Assembly: GCA_031287575.1 (NCBI GenBank)
Contig: JAITSV010000038.1
Coordinates: 1-64,000, forward strand
DNA: 64,000 bases
Reading direction: 5' to 3'
DNA from: Desulfovibrio sp.
GTDB taxonomy: Bacteria > Desulfobacterota > Desulfovibrionia > Desulfovibrionales > Desulfovibrionaceae
In this document: piece after piece, positions 46,219 through 54,795 of the stretch
Position numbering within the stretch: the first letter of the stretch is position 1
How the letters are laid out: every line of letters begins with the position of its first letter
The notes under the pieces: model-generated
Seen by the model: only the letters and a program-made list of their open reading frames with translations
Told to the model about the DNA's origin: nothing
Database searches by the model: none
Translations under genes and position numbers: made by a program

Positions 46219-46293
46219 ATGAAAGAGCTAGCTCTGCTCATCACCGCCGCGCTGCTGCTGGAAATCACCGTGGCCACCCTGCTGATGCGCTGA
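46219..46293 (+). CDS. possible 24-residue single-helix membrane protein
   Basis: The product MKELALLITAALLLEITVAT plus LLMR is one uninterrupted transmembrane helix, similar in size to KdpF. CCGGAG lies eight bases before the ATG. It sits alone between flavodoxin and the ethanolamine genes. Confidence 0.4.
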   Translation: MKELALLITAALLLEITVATLLMR

Positions 46294-46978
46294 CCCGCAT
46301 CAGGACAAAACGCAGCCCCCTCCCGCCCGCCGGGCCTTCCGCCCGTCCACGCTCCGCACACGAGCCATCCCAGCGCGGTGGCGCACGCCTCCAATCGGCC
46401 ATCGATCCGTTTCCGCTCCACTCCCCCCTCGGCATTACGCCCGCTCCCGCCTCCTCCCACCCCCTCCCCCCCCTCCCGCTGACCGCCCGGCCATGGCGGG
46501 CGGTCAGTCATTCCCATCCGCCCGGCCTGGACAAAGCCTTTGCTACTTCTGTCCGCCCATGGAACTTTTGTTCACAAAATTGGAAGCAGGGCATACCTCC
46601 GCGGCAACATTCCGCCATTCCTGCGCCATACGGCAAATGCCGCACATTTTCGCGCCCTCCGGGCGCATTTTCGTCCATATGATACAGACCCCAGCCTTTC
46701 TCCCGCCACAATACGGTCGAAAACACACGCAACACCGCATCCAGAATCGAGGTGCACCCGCATTTTTAATTAGAATTAACTTTTTTGTGTTTTTAATTTA
46801 TAAAAAAATATCATTTTTGTATTTATTATATCAAGAAATCCTGCCAAATCCTGTCCACCTCTCCTTCCGCTCCGTGCCTGGCCCTCCTGCTCGGCCCCAC
46901 CCGGCCCCTTGCCGCCCAACGCCGGAAACCACCCCATCATCCGTGTCGCGCCCGGGCGCCCGACCGATGCGCCACCCC
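46294..46978. other. long leader region with AT-rich tract
   Basis: No gene seen. From 46763 to 46840 it is strongly AT-rich (runs of T and A), as in upstream-activating or IHF-bending regions of sigma-54 promoters. Confidence 0.45.
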
Positions 46979-46994
46979 TGGCATGCATGATGCT
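46979..46994 (+). promoter_or_regulatory. candidate sigma-54 promoter of the ethanolamine operon
   Basis: TGGCATGCATGATGCT keeps GG at -24 and GC at -12 with exactly ten bases between. The start would be near 47005, 55 bases before the permease ATG. An AT-rich tract lies about 140-215 bases upstream. Confidence 0.5.
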
Positions 46995-47060
46995 TTAACC
47001 CCGCCGGTCACGCATCAACCGCAACCGGTCCGACACGCAACGGCCAGAAGGAGACACACA

Positions 47061-48440
47061 ATGAGCGGCACCGCCACACCGGCAACGCTGGAACGCAAGC
47101 TGGGCCCCTGGATGCTCTGGGGTCTTGGCGTGGGCTACGTCATTTCGGGCGAATACTTCGGGTGGAACCTGGGCCTGGAGCAGGGCGGCACGCTGGGTCT
47201 TGCCATCGCCACGCTGTTCATCATCCTGATGTATCTGTGCTTCACCTTCTGCTACACCGAAATGGCCTGCGCCATCCCCCGCGCGGGCGGCGCTTTCGTC
47301 TACGGCACCCGCGCCCTTGGCCGCCAGATGGGCTTTCTGGCGGGCATCGCCCAGGTCATCGAATTCGTGTTCGCGCCGCCCGCCATCGCGGCGGCCATCG
47401 GGGCCTACTTCAACCTGTTCCTGCCCGATGTTCCGGCCATGCACATCGCCATCGTGGCGTACGTGCTGTTCACCGCGCTGAACATCTACGGCGTCAAGGC
47501 CGCTGCCCAGTTCGAACTGTTCATCACCGTGCTGGCCGTGGGCGAACTGCTGCTGTTCTGCGGCGTCACCGCGCCCAGCGTGACCTGGGCCAACCTGTCC
47601 ATGAACGCCCTGCCCAACGGCATGAGCGGCGTGTTCGCCTGCATTCCCTTCGCCATCTGGTTCTTCCTGGCCATCGAGGGCGTGGCCAACGTGGCCGAGG
47701 AAACCGTGAACCCGCAGCGCAACATCCTGATCGGTTTCGGCTCGGCCATCATCACCCTGGTGGCCCTGGCCGTGTTCACCTTCATCTGCGCAGCGGGCGT
47801 TGCCGGGTGGGAGGCCATCGTCTACCCCACCCCCGGAGCCGACCCGTCCGACTCGCCCCTGCCCCTGGCCCTGGGCCACGTGGTGGGCGACAACAGCGTG
47901 CTGTACCACATGTTGATCTTCATCGGCCTGTTCGGCCTGGTGGCGTCCTTTCACGGCATCATCCTGGCCGCCGGGCGCGCCGTGCTGGAAATGGGCCGGG
48001 TGGGCTACATGTCCCCCATCCTGGGCCGCGTGCACGCCAGGTTCCGCACCCCGGCCAATGCGCTGGTGGCCAACATGGTTGTGGGCATCATCGCCCTGCT
48101 TTCCGGCAAGACGGCGGACATCATCACCCTGTCGGTGTTCGGCGCGCTGACCCTGTACGTCATCTCGCTGCTGTCGTTCTTCTCGCTGCGGGTCAACGAA
48201 CCGAAGATGGCCCGCCCCTTCGTGGCCCCGCTGTACCCGCTGGCCCCCGCCGTGGGTCTGGTCATCGCCCTCGTTGCGCTGGCCGCCGTGACGTACTACA
48301 ACCTCAAGCTGGCGGCCATCTACGCGGGCATCCTTGCCGTTTCCTACGCCTACTTCCGCCTGTTCGCGGGTTCCGCCGCCGGTCTGGAAGCGGACGACAT
48401 GGACGGCGCGGCGTTGGCCGAGGCCGCGTCCAAGGACTAG
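47061..48440 (+). CDS. ethanolamine permease (APC family)
   Basis: 459 residues with 12 membrane helices. It has the amino-acid-polyamine-organocation signatures GVGYVISGEYFGWNLGLEQGG in helix 1 and IWFFLAIEGVANVAEETVNPQRNI in the middle, as in Pseudomonas-type ethanolamine permeases (TIGR00908). It brings ethanolamine across the inner membrane. AAGGAGA precedes the ATG. eutB and eutC follow on the same strand, so the substrate is well supported by context. A strong hairpin separates it from eutB. Confidence 0.9.
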   Translation: MSGTATPATLERKLGPWMLWGLGVGYVISGEYFGWNLGLEQGGTLGLAIATLFIILMYLCFTFCYTEMACAIPRAGGAFVYGTRALGRQMGFLAGIAQVIEFVFAPPAIAAAIGAYFNLFLPDVPAMHIAIVAYVLFTALNIYGVKAAAQFELFITVLAVGELLLFCGVTAPSVTWANLSMNALPNGMSGVFACIPFAIWFFLAIEGVANVAEETVNPQRNILIGFGSAIITLVALAVFTFICAAGVAGWEAIVYPTPGADPSDSPLPLALGHVVGDNSVLYHMLIFIGLFGLVASFHGIILAAGRAVLEMGRVGYMSPILGRVHARFRTPANALVANMVVGIIALLSGKTADIITLSVFGALTLYVISLLSFFSLRVNEPKMARPFVAPLYPLAPAVGLVIALVALAAVTYYNLKLAAIYAGILAVSYAYFRLFAGSAAGLEADDMDGAALAEAASKD

Positions 48441-48534
48441 CGCCCGCCAGGCTGGCGCGGGGCGAACGGGACGTGCCGGACCAGCGGCCCTTGCCAACGG
48501 CACCTCCCCCCTCCGCCGCCTTATGGACCACACC

Positions 48535-48562
48535 GGCCCCGCCGCCCCACGGCGGCGGGGCC
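48535..48562 (+). terminator. strong hairpin between permease and eutB
   Basis: A perfect 12-bp stem (GGCCCCGCCGCC with its complement) and a four-base loop, followed by TTCGCCTT. The weak T-run suggests partial termination or an RNA-processing site that sets lower eutBC levels. Confidence 0.55.
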
Positions 48563-48616
48563 TTCGCCTTCCCTGCCCCCCGTGGCCGCCACCGGCCGGG
48601 GAACCCCGGAGCCCAC

Positions 48617-50062
48617 ATGCGCACCTGCACCCTTGGCAACCGGCATTTTTCCTTCCCTTCCCTGGCGGACCTGATGGCCAAGGCCACGCCGCACCGTTCC
48701 GGCGACGTGCTGGCGGGCATCGCCGCCGCCAGCGCCGAGGAGCGCGTGGCCGCGCAACTGCTGCTGGCCGACACGCCCCTGACCGCCTTTCTGGAGGACC
48801 CCCTGGTCCCTTACGAGGCCGACGAGGTGACCCGGCTGATCATCGACACCCACGACGCCCCGGCCTTCGCCCCGGTACGGTACATGACCGTGGGGCAACT
48901 GCGCGAATGGCTGCTGTCCGACCAGGCCGACGGCAGCGCCCTGCGCGCCGTGGCCCCCGGGCTGACGCCGGAGATGGCCGCCGCCGTGTCCAAGGTGATG
49001 CGCAACCAGGACCTGGTGCTGGTTGCGTCGAAAATCCACAACGTCAGCGCGTTCCGCACCACCATCGGCCTGCCGGGCCGCCTTGCCGTGCGCCTGCAGC
49101 CCAACCACCCCACCGACGACCCCAAGGGCGTGCTGGCCTCGGTCATCGACGGGCTGGCCTACGGCAGCGGCGATGCCTGCATCGGCATCAACCCCGCCAC
49201 CGACAACCTGCACGCGGTGACGCGGCTGCTGCACATCCTGGACGACGTGCGCACCCGCTACGACATCCCCACGCAAAGCTGCGTGCTCACCCACGTGACC
49301 ACCACCATCGAGGCCATCGCCAAGGGCGCGCCCGTGGACCTGGTGTTCCAGTCCATCGCGGGCACGCAGGCCGCCAACGCCAGCTTCGGGGTGGACCTGG
49401 CCATGCTGGCCGAGGGGCGCGCGGCGGCCCTTTCGCTCGCGCGCGGCACGCGGGGCGACAACGTGATGTATTTCGAGACCGGGCAGGGGTCCGCCCTTTC
49501 GGCCAACGCCCACCACGGCGTGGACCAGCAGACGCTGGAGGCACGCGCCTACGGCGTGGCCCGCGCCTACGCGCCGTTCCTGGTGAACACGGTGGTGGGG
49601 TTCATCGGCCCGGAATACCTGTACGACGGCAAGCAGATCATCCGCGCCGGGCTGGAGGACAACTTCTGCGGCAAGCTGCTGGGCCTGCCCATGGGCGTGG
49701 ACGTGTGCTACACCAACCACGTGGAGGCGGACCAGAACGACATGGACGTGCTGCTGACCATGCTGGGCGTTGCGGGCTGCGCCTACATCATGGGCGTGCC
49801 GGGGGCCGACGACATCATGCTCAACTACCAGTCCACCTCGTTCCACGACGCGCTGTACCTGCGCCGCGTCCTGGGGCTGCGGCCCGCGCCGGAATTCGAG
49901 AAGTGGCTGGCCTCGGTGGGCTTCTTCGACGCGGGCATGCGCCCCAGCCTGGCCGACGGAGCCCCACTGCCGCTGGACCTGCCCCCGGAACTGACGGAAT
50001 TGGCGGATGCCGACGCCACGGACATCCCCCCAGGCACGGCCAACTGCGGGGGGGCGGCATGA
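48617..50062 (+). CDS. eutB: ethanolamine ammonia-lyase large subunit
   Basis: 481 residues of the B12-dependent TIM-barrel subunit that splits ethanolamine to acetaldehyde and ammonia. Family stretches are KIHNVSAFRTTIGLPGRLAVRLQ cut here, QPNHPTDDPKG, GDACIGINPATD, FQSIAGTQAANASFGVDLAML, YFETGQGSALSANAHHGVDQQT and HVEADQNDMD. Length is normal. GGAG lies seven bases upstream. Its stop overlaps the eutC start by four bases. There is no eutA reactivase in the window. Confidence 0.96.
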   Translation: MRTCTLGNRHFSFPSLADLMAKATPHRSGDVLAGIAAASAEERVAAQLLLADTPLTAFLEDPLVPYEADEVTRLIIDTHDAPAFAPVRYMTVGQLREWLLSDQADGSALRAVAPGLTPEMAAAVSKVMRNQDLVLVASKIHNVSAFRTTIGLPGRLAVRLQPNHPTDDPKGVLASVIDGLAYGSGDACIGINPATDNLHAVTRLLHILDDVRTRYDIPTQSCVLTHVTTTIEAIAKGAPVDLVFQSIAGTQAANASFGVDLAMLAEGRAAALSLARGTRGDNVMYFETGQGSALSANAHHGVDQQTLEARAYGVARAYAPFLVNTVVGFIGPEYLYDGKQIIRAGLEDNFCGKLLGLPMGVDVCYTNHVEADQNDMDVLLTMLGVAGCAYIMGVPGADDIMLNYQSTSFHDALYLRRVLGLRPAPEFEKWLASVGFFDAGMRPSLADGAPLPLDLPPELTELADADATDIPPGTANCGGAA

Positions 50063-50949
50063 CCACCCGCCCGGACAAAACCCGCCCGGACAAGCCCCGC
50101 TCGCCCGCCGTCCGGCCCGCCGATCCCGTCGCGGAATCCGCCGCCTCCCCGCTCACGCGGGACGCCTGGGCCGCCCTGCGCGTCCACACCGATGCACGCA
50201 TCGCCCTGGGGCGGGCCGGGGTAAGCCTGCCCACGGCAGCCTGCCTCGACTTCCAGCTGGCCCACGCCCGCGCCCGCGACGCCGTGCATCTGCCCCTGGC
50301 CCGCGAGGAACTGTTCGCCGGACTGGAAACGCTGTTCGGCGCGCTGGGCCTGCCCCTGCTGGAACTGCGCAGCCGCGTGCGCGACCGGCAGGAATACCTC
50401 GTCCGCCCCGACCTGGGCCGCAGGCTGGACGATGATTCCTCCGCCCGGCTGCATGCCGCTGCCGCCAAGGGTGCCCCCCGCGCCGACGGCACCCTGTACG
50501 ACCTTGCCATCGTCATCGCCGACGGGCTGTCCACCGCCGCCATCCAGCGCCAGGCCGTGCCGTTCCTGCATGCCTTCCTGCCTCTGGCCGCCGCGCGCGG
50601 GCTTGCCCTGGCCCCACCCTGCTTCGTGGACATGGGCCGCGTGGCCGTGGGCGACGACGCGGGGCAGTGCCTGAAGGCCAAGGCCGTGGCCGTGCTCATC
50701 GGCGAACGGCCCGGCCTCAGCTCGCCGGACAGCATGGGCATCTACATGACCCACGCCCCCAGCGTGGGCCTGACCGATGAACGGCGCAACTGCATCTCCA
50801 ACATCCGGCCCGAGGGGTTCCCCCCGGCGCAGGCCGCCCGCACCCTGGACTACCTGCTGGGCAAGTCGCTGGCCCTGGGTCTGTCCGGGGTCAACCTGAA
50901 GGATGACCAGGTGCTGGATGGCGCCGGGGCGCCTGCCGCCATCGCCTGA
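50059..50949 (+). CDS. eutC: ethanolamine ammonia-lyase small subunit
   Basis: 296 residues. After a Pro/Arg/Asp-rich N-terminus (MTTRPDKTRPDKPRS) come the cobalamin-binding subunit motifs: RVHTDARIALGRAGVSLPT, DLAIVIADGLSTAAIQRQA, LIGERPGLSSPDSMGIYMTH and DERRNCISNIRPEG, and an LDYLLGKSLALGLSGVNLKD end. It starts in the eutB stop (ATGA), so the subunits are made together. No microcompartment shell genes are near; the enzyme is likely free in the cytosol. Confidence 0.96.
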   Translation: MTTRPDKTRPDKPRSPAVRPADPVAESAASPLTRDAWAALRVHTDARIALGRAGVSLPTAACLDFQLAHARARDAVHLPLAREELFAGLETLFGALGLPLLELRSRVRDRQEYLVRPDLGRRLDDDSSARLHAAAAKGAPRADGTLYDLAIVIADGLSTAAIQRQAVPFLHAFLPLAAARGLALAPPCFVDMGRVAVGDDAGQCLKAKAVAVLIGERPGLSSPDSMGIYMTHAPSVGLTDERRNCISNIRPEGFPPAQAARTLDYLLGKSLALGLSGVNLKDDQVLDGAGAPAAIA

Positions 50950-51294
50950 TCCCTCCCGACGCCTCCTTCCGGGCCAGCCCCAATGATCGGCCCGGCGACA
51001 ACCCGCAACACCCCACGGTTCCCCGCTTGCAGGCCCCGTGCGCACCCCGCCGTACGGGGCCTTCCTCCGCGCCCCCCGCATGCCCCCCCGCGAAAACGAT
51101 AACGTTCCACCAGGAAAAAAAGACGGCTTTGCCGTCACCATGCGCACATTTACATTTCTTAACCGAATCACGGGTTGAGCCGCGCCGGATGCGGACGATA
51201 GCATTTTCATGCACCGGCCCTGCGCGCCACGGGATGCGGCGGCGATCCGCGCTTGCCGACGTCTGCGGCGTGGCCGGTTATCCAGGAGATGGAA
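50950..51294. other. gap after eutC with a minus-strand terminator-like hairpin
   Basis: At 51122-51136 GACGGC/GCCGTC with a TTT loop is followed on the minus strand by TTTTTTT (51115-51121). It could end a minus-strand RNA. A GGGCC/GGCCC hairpin at 50970-50996 may end the eut transcript. Confidence 0.4.
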
Positions 51295-51973
51295 ATGTTG
51301 CCAGCCACCGTCCGTACCGGGACCTGCGTGGCCCTGCTGCTGGCGGGCATGGCCCTTGCCGCCGTGACCGCCCGTGCCGTGGGGCCGCTGCACGCCGCCT
51401 TTCGGTCCGATTCCGGGCCCGGCTTCGGACCGCCCCCCCCCGCCGCCCTCGGCCTTCCTGAACATGGGGCTTCCCCCGGCGCCGCCGCCCGCCTTCCCCG
51501 CCAACGTCATGCATGGCGCCCCGCCGCCGCCCACGCCGCCCACGGCGGAACAGCGTTCGGCCATCCGCGACATCCGCGCCGCGTTCGCCGCGCGCTTCGA
51601 CGCGTTGCGCCAGGAGCAGTACGCCGCATGGGCCGCGCTGGAGGCCGCGCTGACCCGCGCCGCGCCCGACCCGGACGAAACCGCCCGCAGCGTCAGCGCC
51701 CTGCGCGACGTGACCGCGAAACAACAGGATCTGGCCATCGAAATGCGCCAGCGCATCATCCGGGAAACGGGCATCCGCACGCCGCTGCACGGCCATCTGC
51801 CCCCGCCGCCCCCCGGCCTGGCGGGGCACGCCGTCCCTCTTCCACCCCGTGGTGCTGCCGCCGACATGGTTCCCGACTCCGTAGCCGGTCCAGACGCCAA
51901 TCCGGCTCCCGGCACGCCCCCCACCGGGCCTCAGGGCACGTCGCCGCGCCATCCCGCCCCGCCCCCGGCATAA
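51295..51973 (+). pseudogene. Spy/ZraP-like periplasmic protein, frame-shifted at a C9 run
   Basis: The first part (from ATG 51295, AGGAG six bases upstream) is a clear signal peptide: TGTCVALLLAGMALAAVTARA. After a C9 run at 51433-51441 the reading frame must shift by one to continue as the mature domain TPPTAEQRSAIRDIRAAFAARF, a helical Spy/CpxP/ZraP-type heavy-metal-resistance fold with LRDVTAKQQDLAIEMRQRII and a Pro-rich tail to the stop at 51973. Deleting one C restores a protein of about 225 residues. This is either a sequencing or assembly error, or a phase-variable tract. In the intact state it would be a periplasmic metal or misfolding sensor. Confidence 0.65.
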
Positions 51974-52043
51974 GACCCGGCATGCAGTTGCCGTCCGGCC
52001 ACCCTGGCCCCACCGTGCGGGGCCGTGCGCCGGATACGGCCAA

Positions 52044-52077
52044 GGCGCGGCGTTCCGATGGTCGGAACGCCGCGCCC
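52044..52077 (+). terminator. terminator of the Spy/ZraP-like gene
   Basis: GGCGCGGCGTTCCGA pairs with TCGGAACGCCGCGCC and is followed by CCATTTTT. Confidence 0.8.
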
Positions 52078-52081
52078 CATT

Positions 52082-52588
52082 TTTCACGCGCACGCCACCC
52101 GGCGCGGCACGCCGGCGACAGCGCCCCGTCCCCCATCCCCACGGGGCTCACGTTTTTGTGATTCCGGAACTTTTCCGCTTGCCTTCCTCCACGGACCCGC
52201 CTATTCTCGCTCCCATCCCGCCGGGTGGCGCTCTGCACATTTGCAGCACCACTCTCGGGCCAGGCCGCAGCCGCCCTACGCCACGCACGCACGACGCGTG
52301 CCCCTGGCACAAGGAAGCGCGCGGCACCATGGAAGACATGGCAACGCCATGTCCTGGCCCCCTACAGCGTACACAGGTACCGCATGACCGCCAGCACCGA
52401 ACACCGCCCCGCAACGCGGCCCACCATGGCCGCCGCGCTCAATGCCCCCCTTCGTCCGGCGCAGGACCCCGCCGACGCGGGCCGGGGATCGGTTTCGGCT
52501 TCCGTGGCCCTTTCCGCCCCGTGTGCCAAACGCACCGTGGCCGCTTCGCCCCGCCAGCCCCTGACCGCCACCCCTGAAGTATTCTTGG
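52082..52588. other. gap upstream of the lactate permease, possible untranslated RNA
   Basis: No gene I can support; small Arg/Thr-rich frames exist. It ends in a strong plus-strand terminator, so a short transcript probably runs through it. Confidence 0.4.
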
Positions 52589-52615
52589 CGCCCCGTTCCA
52601 CCGGGGCGTTTTTTT
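52589..52615 (+). terminator. intrinsic terminator upstream of the lactate permease (first)
   Basis: CGCCCC pairs with GGGGCG, followed by a run of seven T. Confidence 0.75.
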
Positions 52616-52669
52616 ACTTCTATTACTTTTGCCGGGCAGCTTAGGCGGGCGTCTCGCATGGCATGCATG

Positions 52670-52702
52670 GCCGGGCGCACCGCAGGTGCACCCGGCTTTT
52701 TT
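52670..52702 (+). terminator. intrinsic terminator upstream of the lactate permease (second)
   Basis: GCCGGGCGCACC pairs with GGTGCACCCGGC (one mismatch or bulge), followed by TTTTTT. It lies 240 bases before the permease start. Confidence 0.75.
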
Positions 52703-52746
52703 CATGCCTTGCGGCGGCCATGACCGAACAGACGGAGGAAAGGAAC

Positions 52747-52914
52747 ATGACCACGAGGATTCGGCCACCACGGCCCGCGCACCCCGCCCGCGGCAGGCGT
52801 CGCCCCATGGCCGCCGCAGGCACGGAACGCGGGACACCGCAGGCCCACCGGCCCGCGCCAGCGTGCCGCACCGGGTGCATCCCGGTGACTGCCGAACGCC
52901 GCCGGGACCGGTAA
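52747..52914 (+). CDS. possible 55-residue leader peptide before the lactate permease
   Basis: Begins MTTRIRPPRPAHPARGRRRP, has a strong RBS (GGAGGAAAGG), is Arg/Pro-rich and ends 29 bases before the permease ATG. No domain. It could be a regulatory leader or spurious. Confidence 0.3.
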   Translation: MTTRIRPPRPAHPARGRRRPMAAAGTERGTPQAHRPAPACRTGCIPVTAERRRDR

Positions 52915-52943
52915 GAACATTTCACGAGGAGGTCCAGCACCCC

Positions 52944-54497
52944 ATGTATGCCCTGTCCGTTCTGCTTGCCTTCATGCCCGTCATCGCCATTTTCGTGCTG
53001 CTGCTCGTGTACCGGGTGGCGGCAGACACCGCCGGGTACATCGGCTGGGCAGTGGCCGCCGCCATCGCCTGGCTGTTCTTCGACACCGCGCCCTCGGTCA
53101 TCCTGCTGTCCAGCGTGGCGGGGCTGGTGGCCTCGCTGCCCATCGCCCTGGTCATGTCCGCCAGCATCCTGCAGATCACCGTCATGCAGGAAACCGGGGC
53201 CGTGTCCCGCGTGGTGGCGCTGATGAAAAGCGTGGCCCCCGGCCAGCAGGCCGTGCAGATCATGCTGATCAACGTGGGCTTCGGCATCCTGCTCACCTCG
53301 CTGGGCGCGGTGACGGTGTCCATCCTGCCGCCCATCATGCTGGCGCTGGGCTATTCCACCTTCGCGGCCATCATCCTGCCCGCGCTGGGCTACGACGCGC
53401 TGTGCACCTACGCCCTGCTGGGCATCCCCGCCGTGGTCTACGCCAACTTCGTGGGCCTGCCGGTGACCGAGGTAGGCGGCTACTTCGCCCGGTTCATGCC
53501 CGCCATCTCCACCTGCATCGCGCTGGGCATGCTGTACCTTACCGGCGGCATGAAGATGGTGCGCGAAGGCATCGTGCCCGCGCTCATCGCGGGCATCACC
53601 GCCGGCGTGGTGGCCATCTTCATGGCCAGGCTGGGGCTGGTGACCATCACCGGCATTGCCGCGGGCCTTACGGTCATCGTGGCGCTGATGCTGTACATCC
53701 GCCTGACGGGCCGCCCCCTGCGCGACCGCACCCTGCTGAACGAGGCGGATCTGGCCGCCGAGCGGCGCCATTCGCTGGCCGCCGCCTGCTCGCCGTGGAT
53801 CATCCTGACCGTGGTCTCGCTGGTGCTCAACGCGCCGTTCCTGCCGTTCTTCGACCTGACCTTCAAGCAGTGGTCCATGCCGCTGGAGATCATTCCCAAG
53901 TCGCCGGAGCGGCTGCGCATCTTCTGGCAGGCCTACTTCTGGGTGCTGGTATGCACGGCGGCGGCGCTGCCCTTCCTGAAGGCCACGCGCCAGCAGGTGG
54001 CCGCCTCGCTGGTCAAGGCGGGCAAGCGCGCCGGACGCCCGTTCATGTCGGCCTCGGTGTTCTTCGCCATCGCCTACGTCATGAACCATTCCGGCAAGGG
54101 GGCGGACTGGTCCCTGGCACAGCCGCTGCACAACATGGTCTACGTCATGGCCGACGCCTCGGCCATGCTGTTCGGCAAGATGTATCCCTTCGTGGCCCCG
54201 TACCTGGGCCTGCTGGGCGGGTTCATCAGCGGCTCGGAATCGTCGTCCATCGCCATGCTGACCAAGCTGCACCTGTCCACCGCCGAAAAGATCGGCGCGT
54301 CGGGCCTGGTCATCGCGGCGGCAAGCGGCATCGGCGGCGGGCTTGCCAGCGTCATCTCGCCCGCCAAGCTGCAAAACGCGGCGGCCAGCATCGACCGCAT
54401 CCGCGAGGCGTCGCAGGCCATCCGGCCCGCGTTCGTCATCTCGGTGCTGATCACCACGGTGTGCGCCGTCATGACCTTGTTCTGGGCCTTTCCCTAG
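52944..54497 (+). CDS. LctP-family L-lactate permease
   Basis: 517 residues with about 13-14 membrane helices. It has the family segments MSASILQITVMQETGAVSRVV cut here, NVGFGILLTSLGAVTVSILPP, ALGYDALCTYALLGIPAVVYA and GFISGSESSSIAMLTKL, and FAIAYVMNHSGKG. Lactate is the main carbon and electron source of Desulfovibrio, which fits. GAGGAGG lies about ten bases before the ATG. The TAG stop is supplied by the first bases of an adjacent repeat element (CTAGGGG). Confidence 0.92.
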   Translation: MYALSVLLAFMPVIAIFVLLLVYRVAADTAGYIGWAVAAAIAWLFFDTAPSVILLSSVAGLVASLPIALVMSASILQITVMQETGAVSRVVALMKSVAPGQQAVQIMLINVGFGILLTSLGAVTVSILPPIMLALGYSTFAAIILPALGYDALCTYALLGIPAVVYANFVGLPVTEVGGYFARFMPAISTCIALGMLYLTGGMKMVREGIVPALIAGITAGVVAIFMARLGLVTITGIAAGLTVIVALMLYIRLTGRPLRDRTLLNEADLAAERRHSLAAACSPWIILTVVSLVLNAPFLPFFDLTFKQWSMPLEIIPKSPERLRIFWQAYFWVLVCTAAALPFLKATRQQVAASLVKAGKRAGRPFMSASVFFAIAYVMNHSGKGADWSLAQPLHNMVYVMADASAMLFGKMYPFVAPYLGLLGGFISGSESSSIAMLTKLHLSTAEKIGASGLVIAAASGIGGGLASVISPAKLQNAAASIDRIREASQAIRPAFVISVLITTVCAVMTLFWAFP

Positions 54498-54644
54498 GGG
54501 CTGTTTCTAAATTGTCCTTTCGCCCGTTGGCTACGTCAAACTTTGCCTGCCATATCGGTCAAATACGATAAGAGTATACTCCCTCATGGCAGGCTCGTTT
54601 TCCTTGCCAACGAACGAAAATCCTCATTTAGAAACAGCCCCTAG
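54494..54644. repeat. intergenic palindromic repeat (family 1, copy A)
   Basis: A 151-bp element with near-perfect ends CTAGGGGCTGTTTCTAAAT and ATTTAGAAACAGCCCCTAG. Inverted, it matches the copy at 22892: GTTCGTTGGCAAGGAAAACG, GAGCCTGCCATGAGGGAGTAT, and the GGGCGAAAGGAC arm. It is too small for a transposase. Confidence 0.88.
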
Positions 54645-54676
54645 CCCCGGACATCCCGCTCCCCGCCCCAAAACCC

Positions 54677-54708
54677 GAAGGCCGGAAACGCACCCGTTTC
54701 CGGCCTTC
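54677..54708 (+). terminator. terminator after the lactate permease and repeat
   Basis: A perfect 14-bp stem (GAAGGCCGGAAACG and its complement) with a four-base loop and TCATTTCC behind it. Confidence 0.7.
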
Positions 54709-54795
54709 TCATTTCCCCTGCTGGCGTCCCGCCGCCCGCGCTGATAGCATGGCGGCGCCGTGCCACTCCATTTCCGATGCAGCAGAGGATGCCCG

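Noticed and set aside
46511..46530. Sigma-54 box at TGGACAAAGCCTTTGCT
   Set aside because: The GG to GC distance is eleven, not ten; the box at 46979 has the right spacing and position.
52384..52644. Coding frame of about 86 residues upstream of the lactate permease
   Set aside because: A strong terminator with seven T lies inside it, which is not compatible with translation to its stop.
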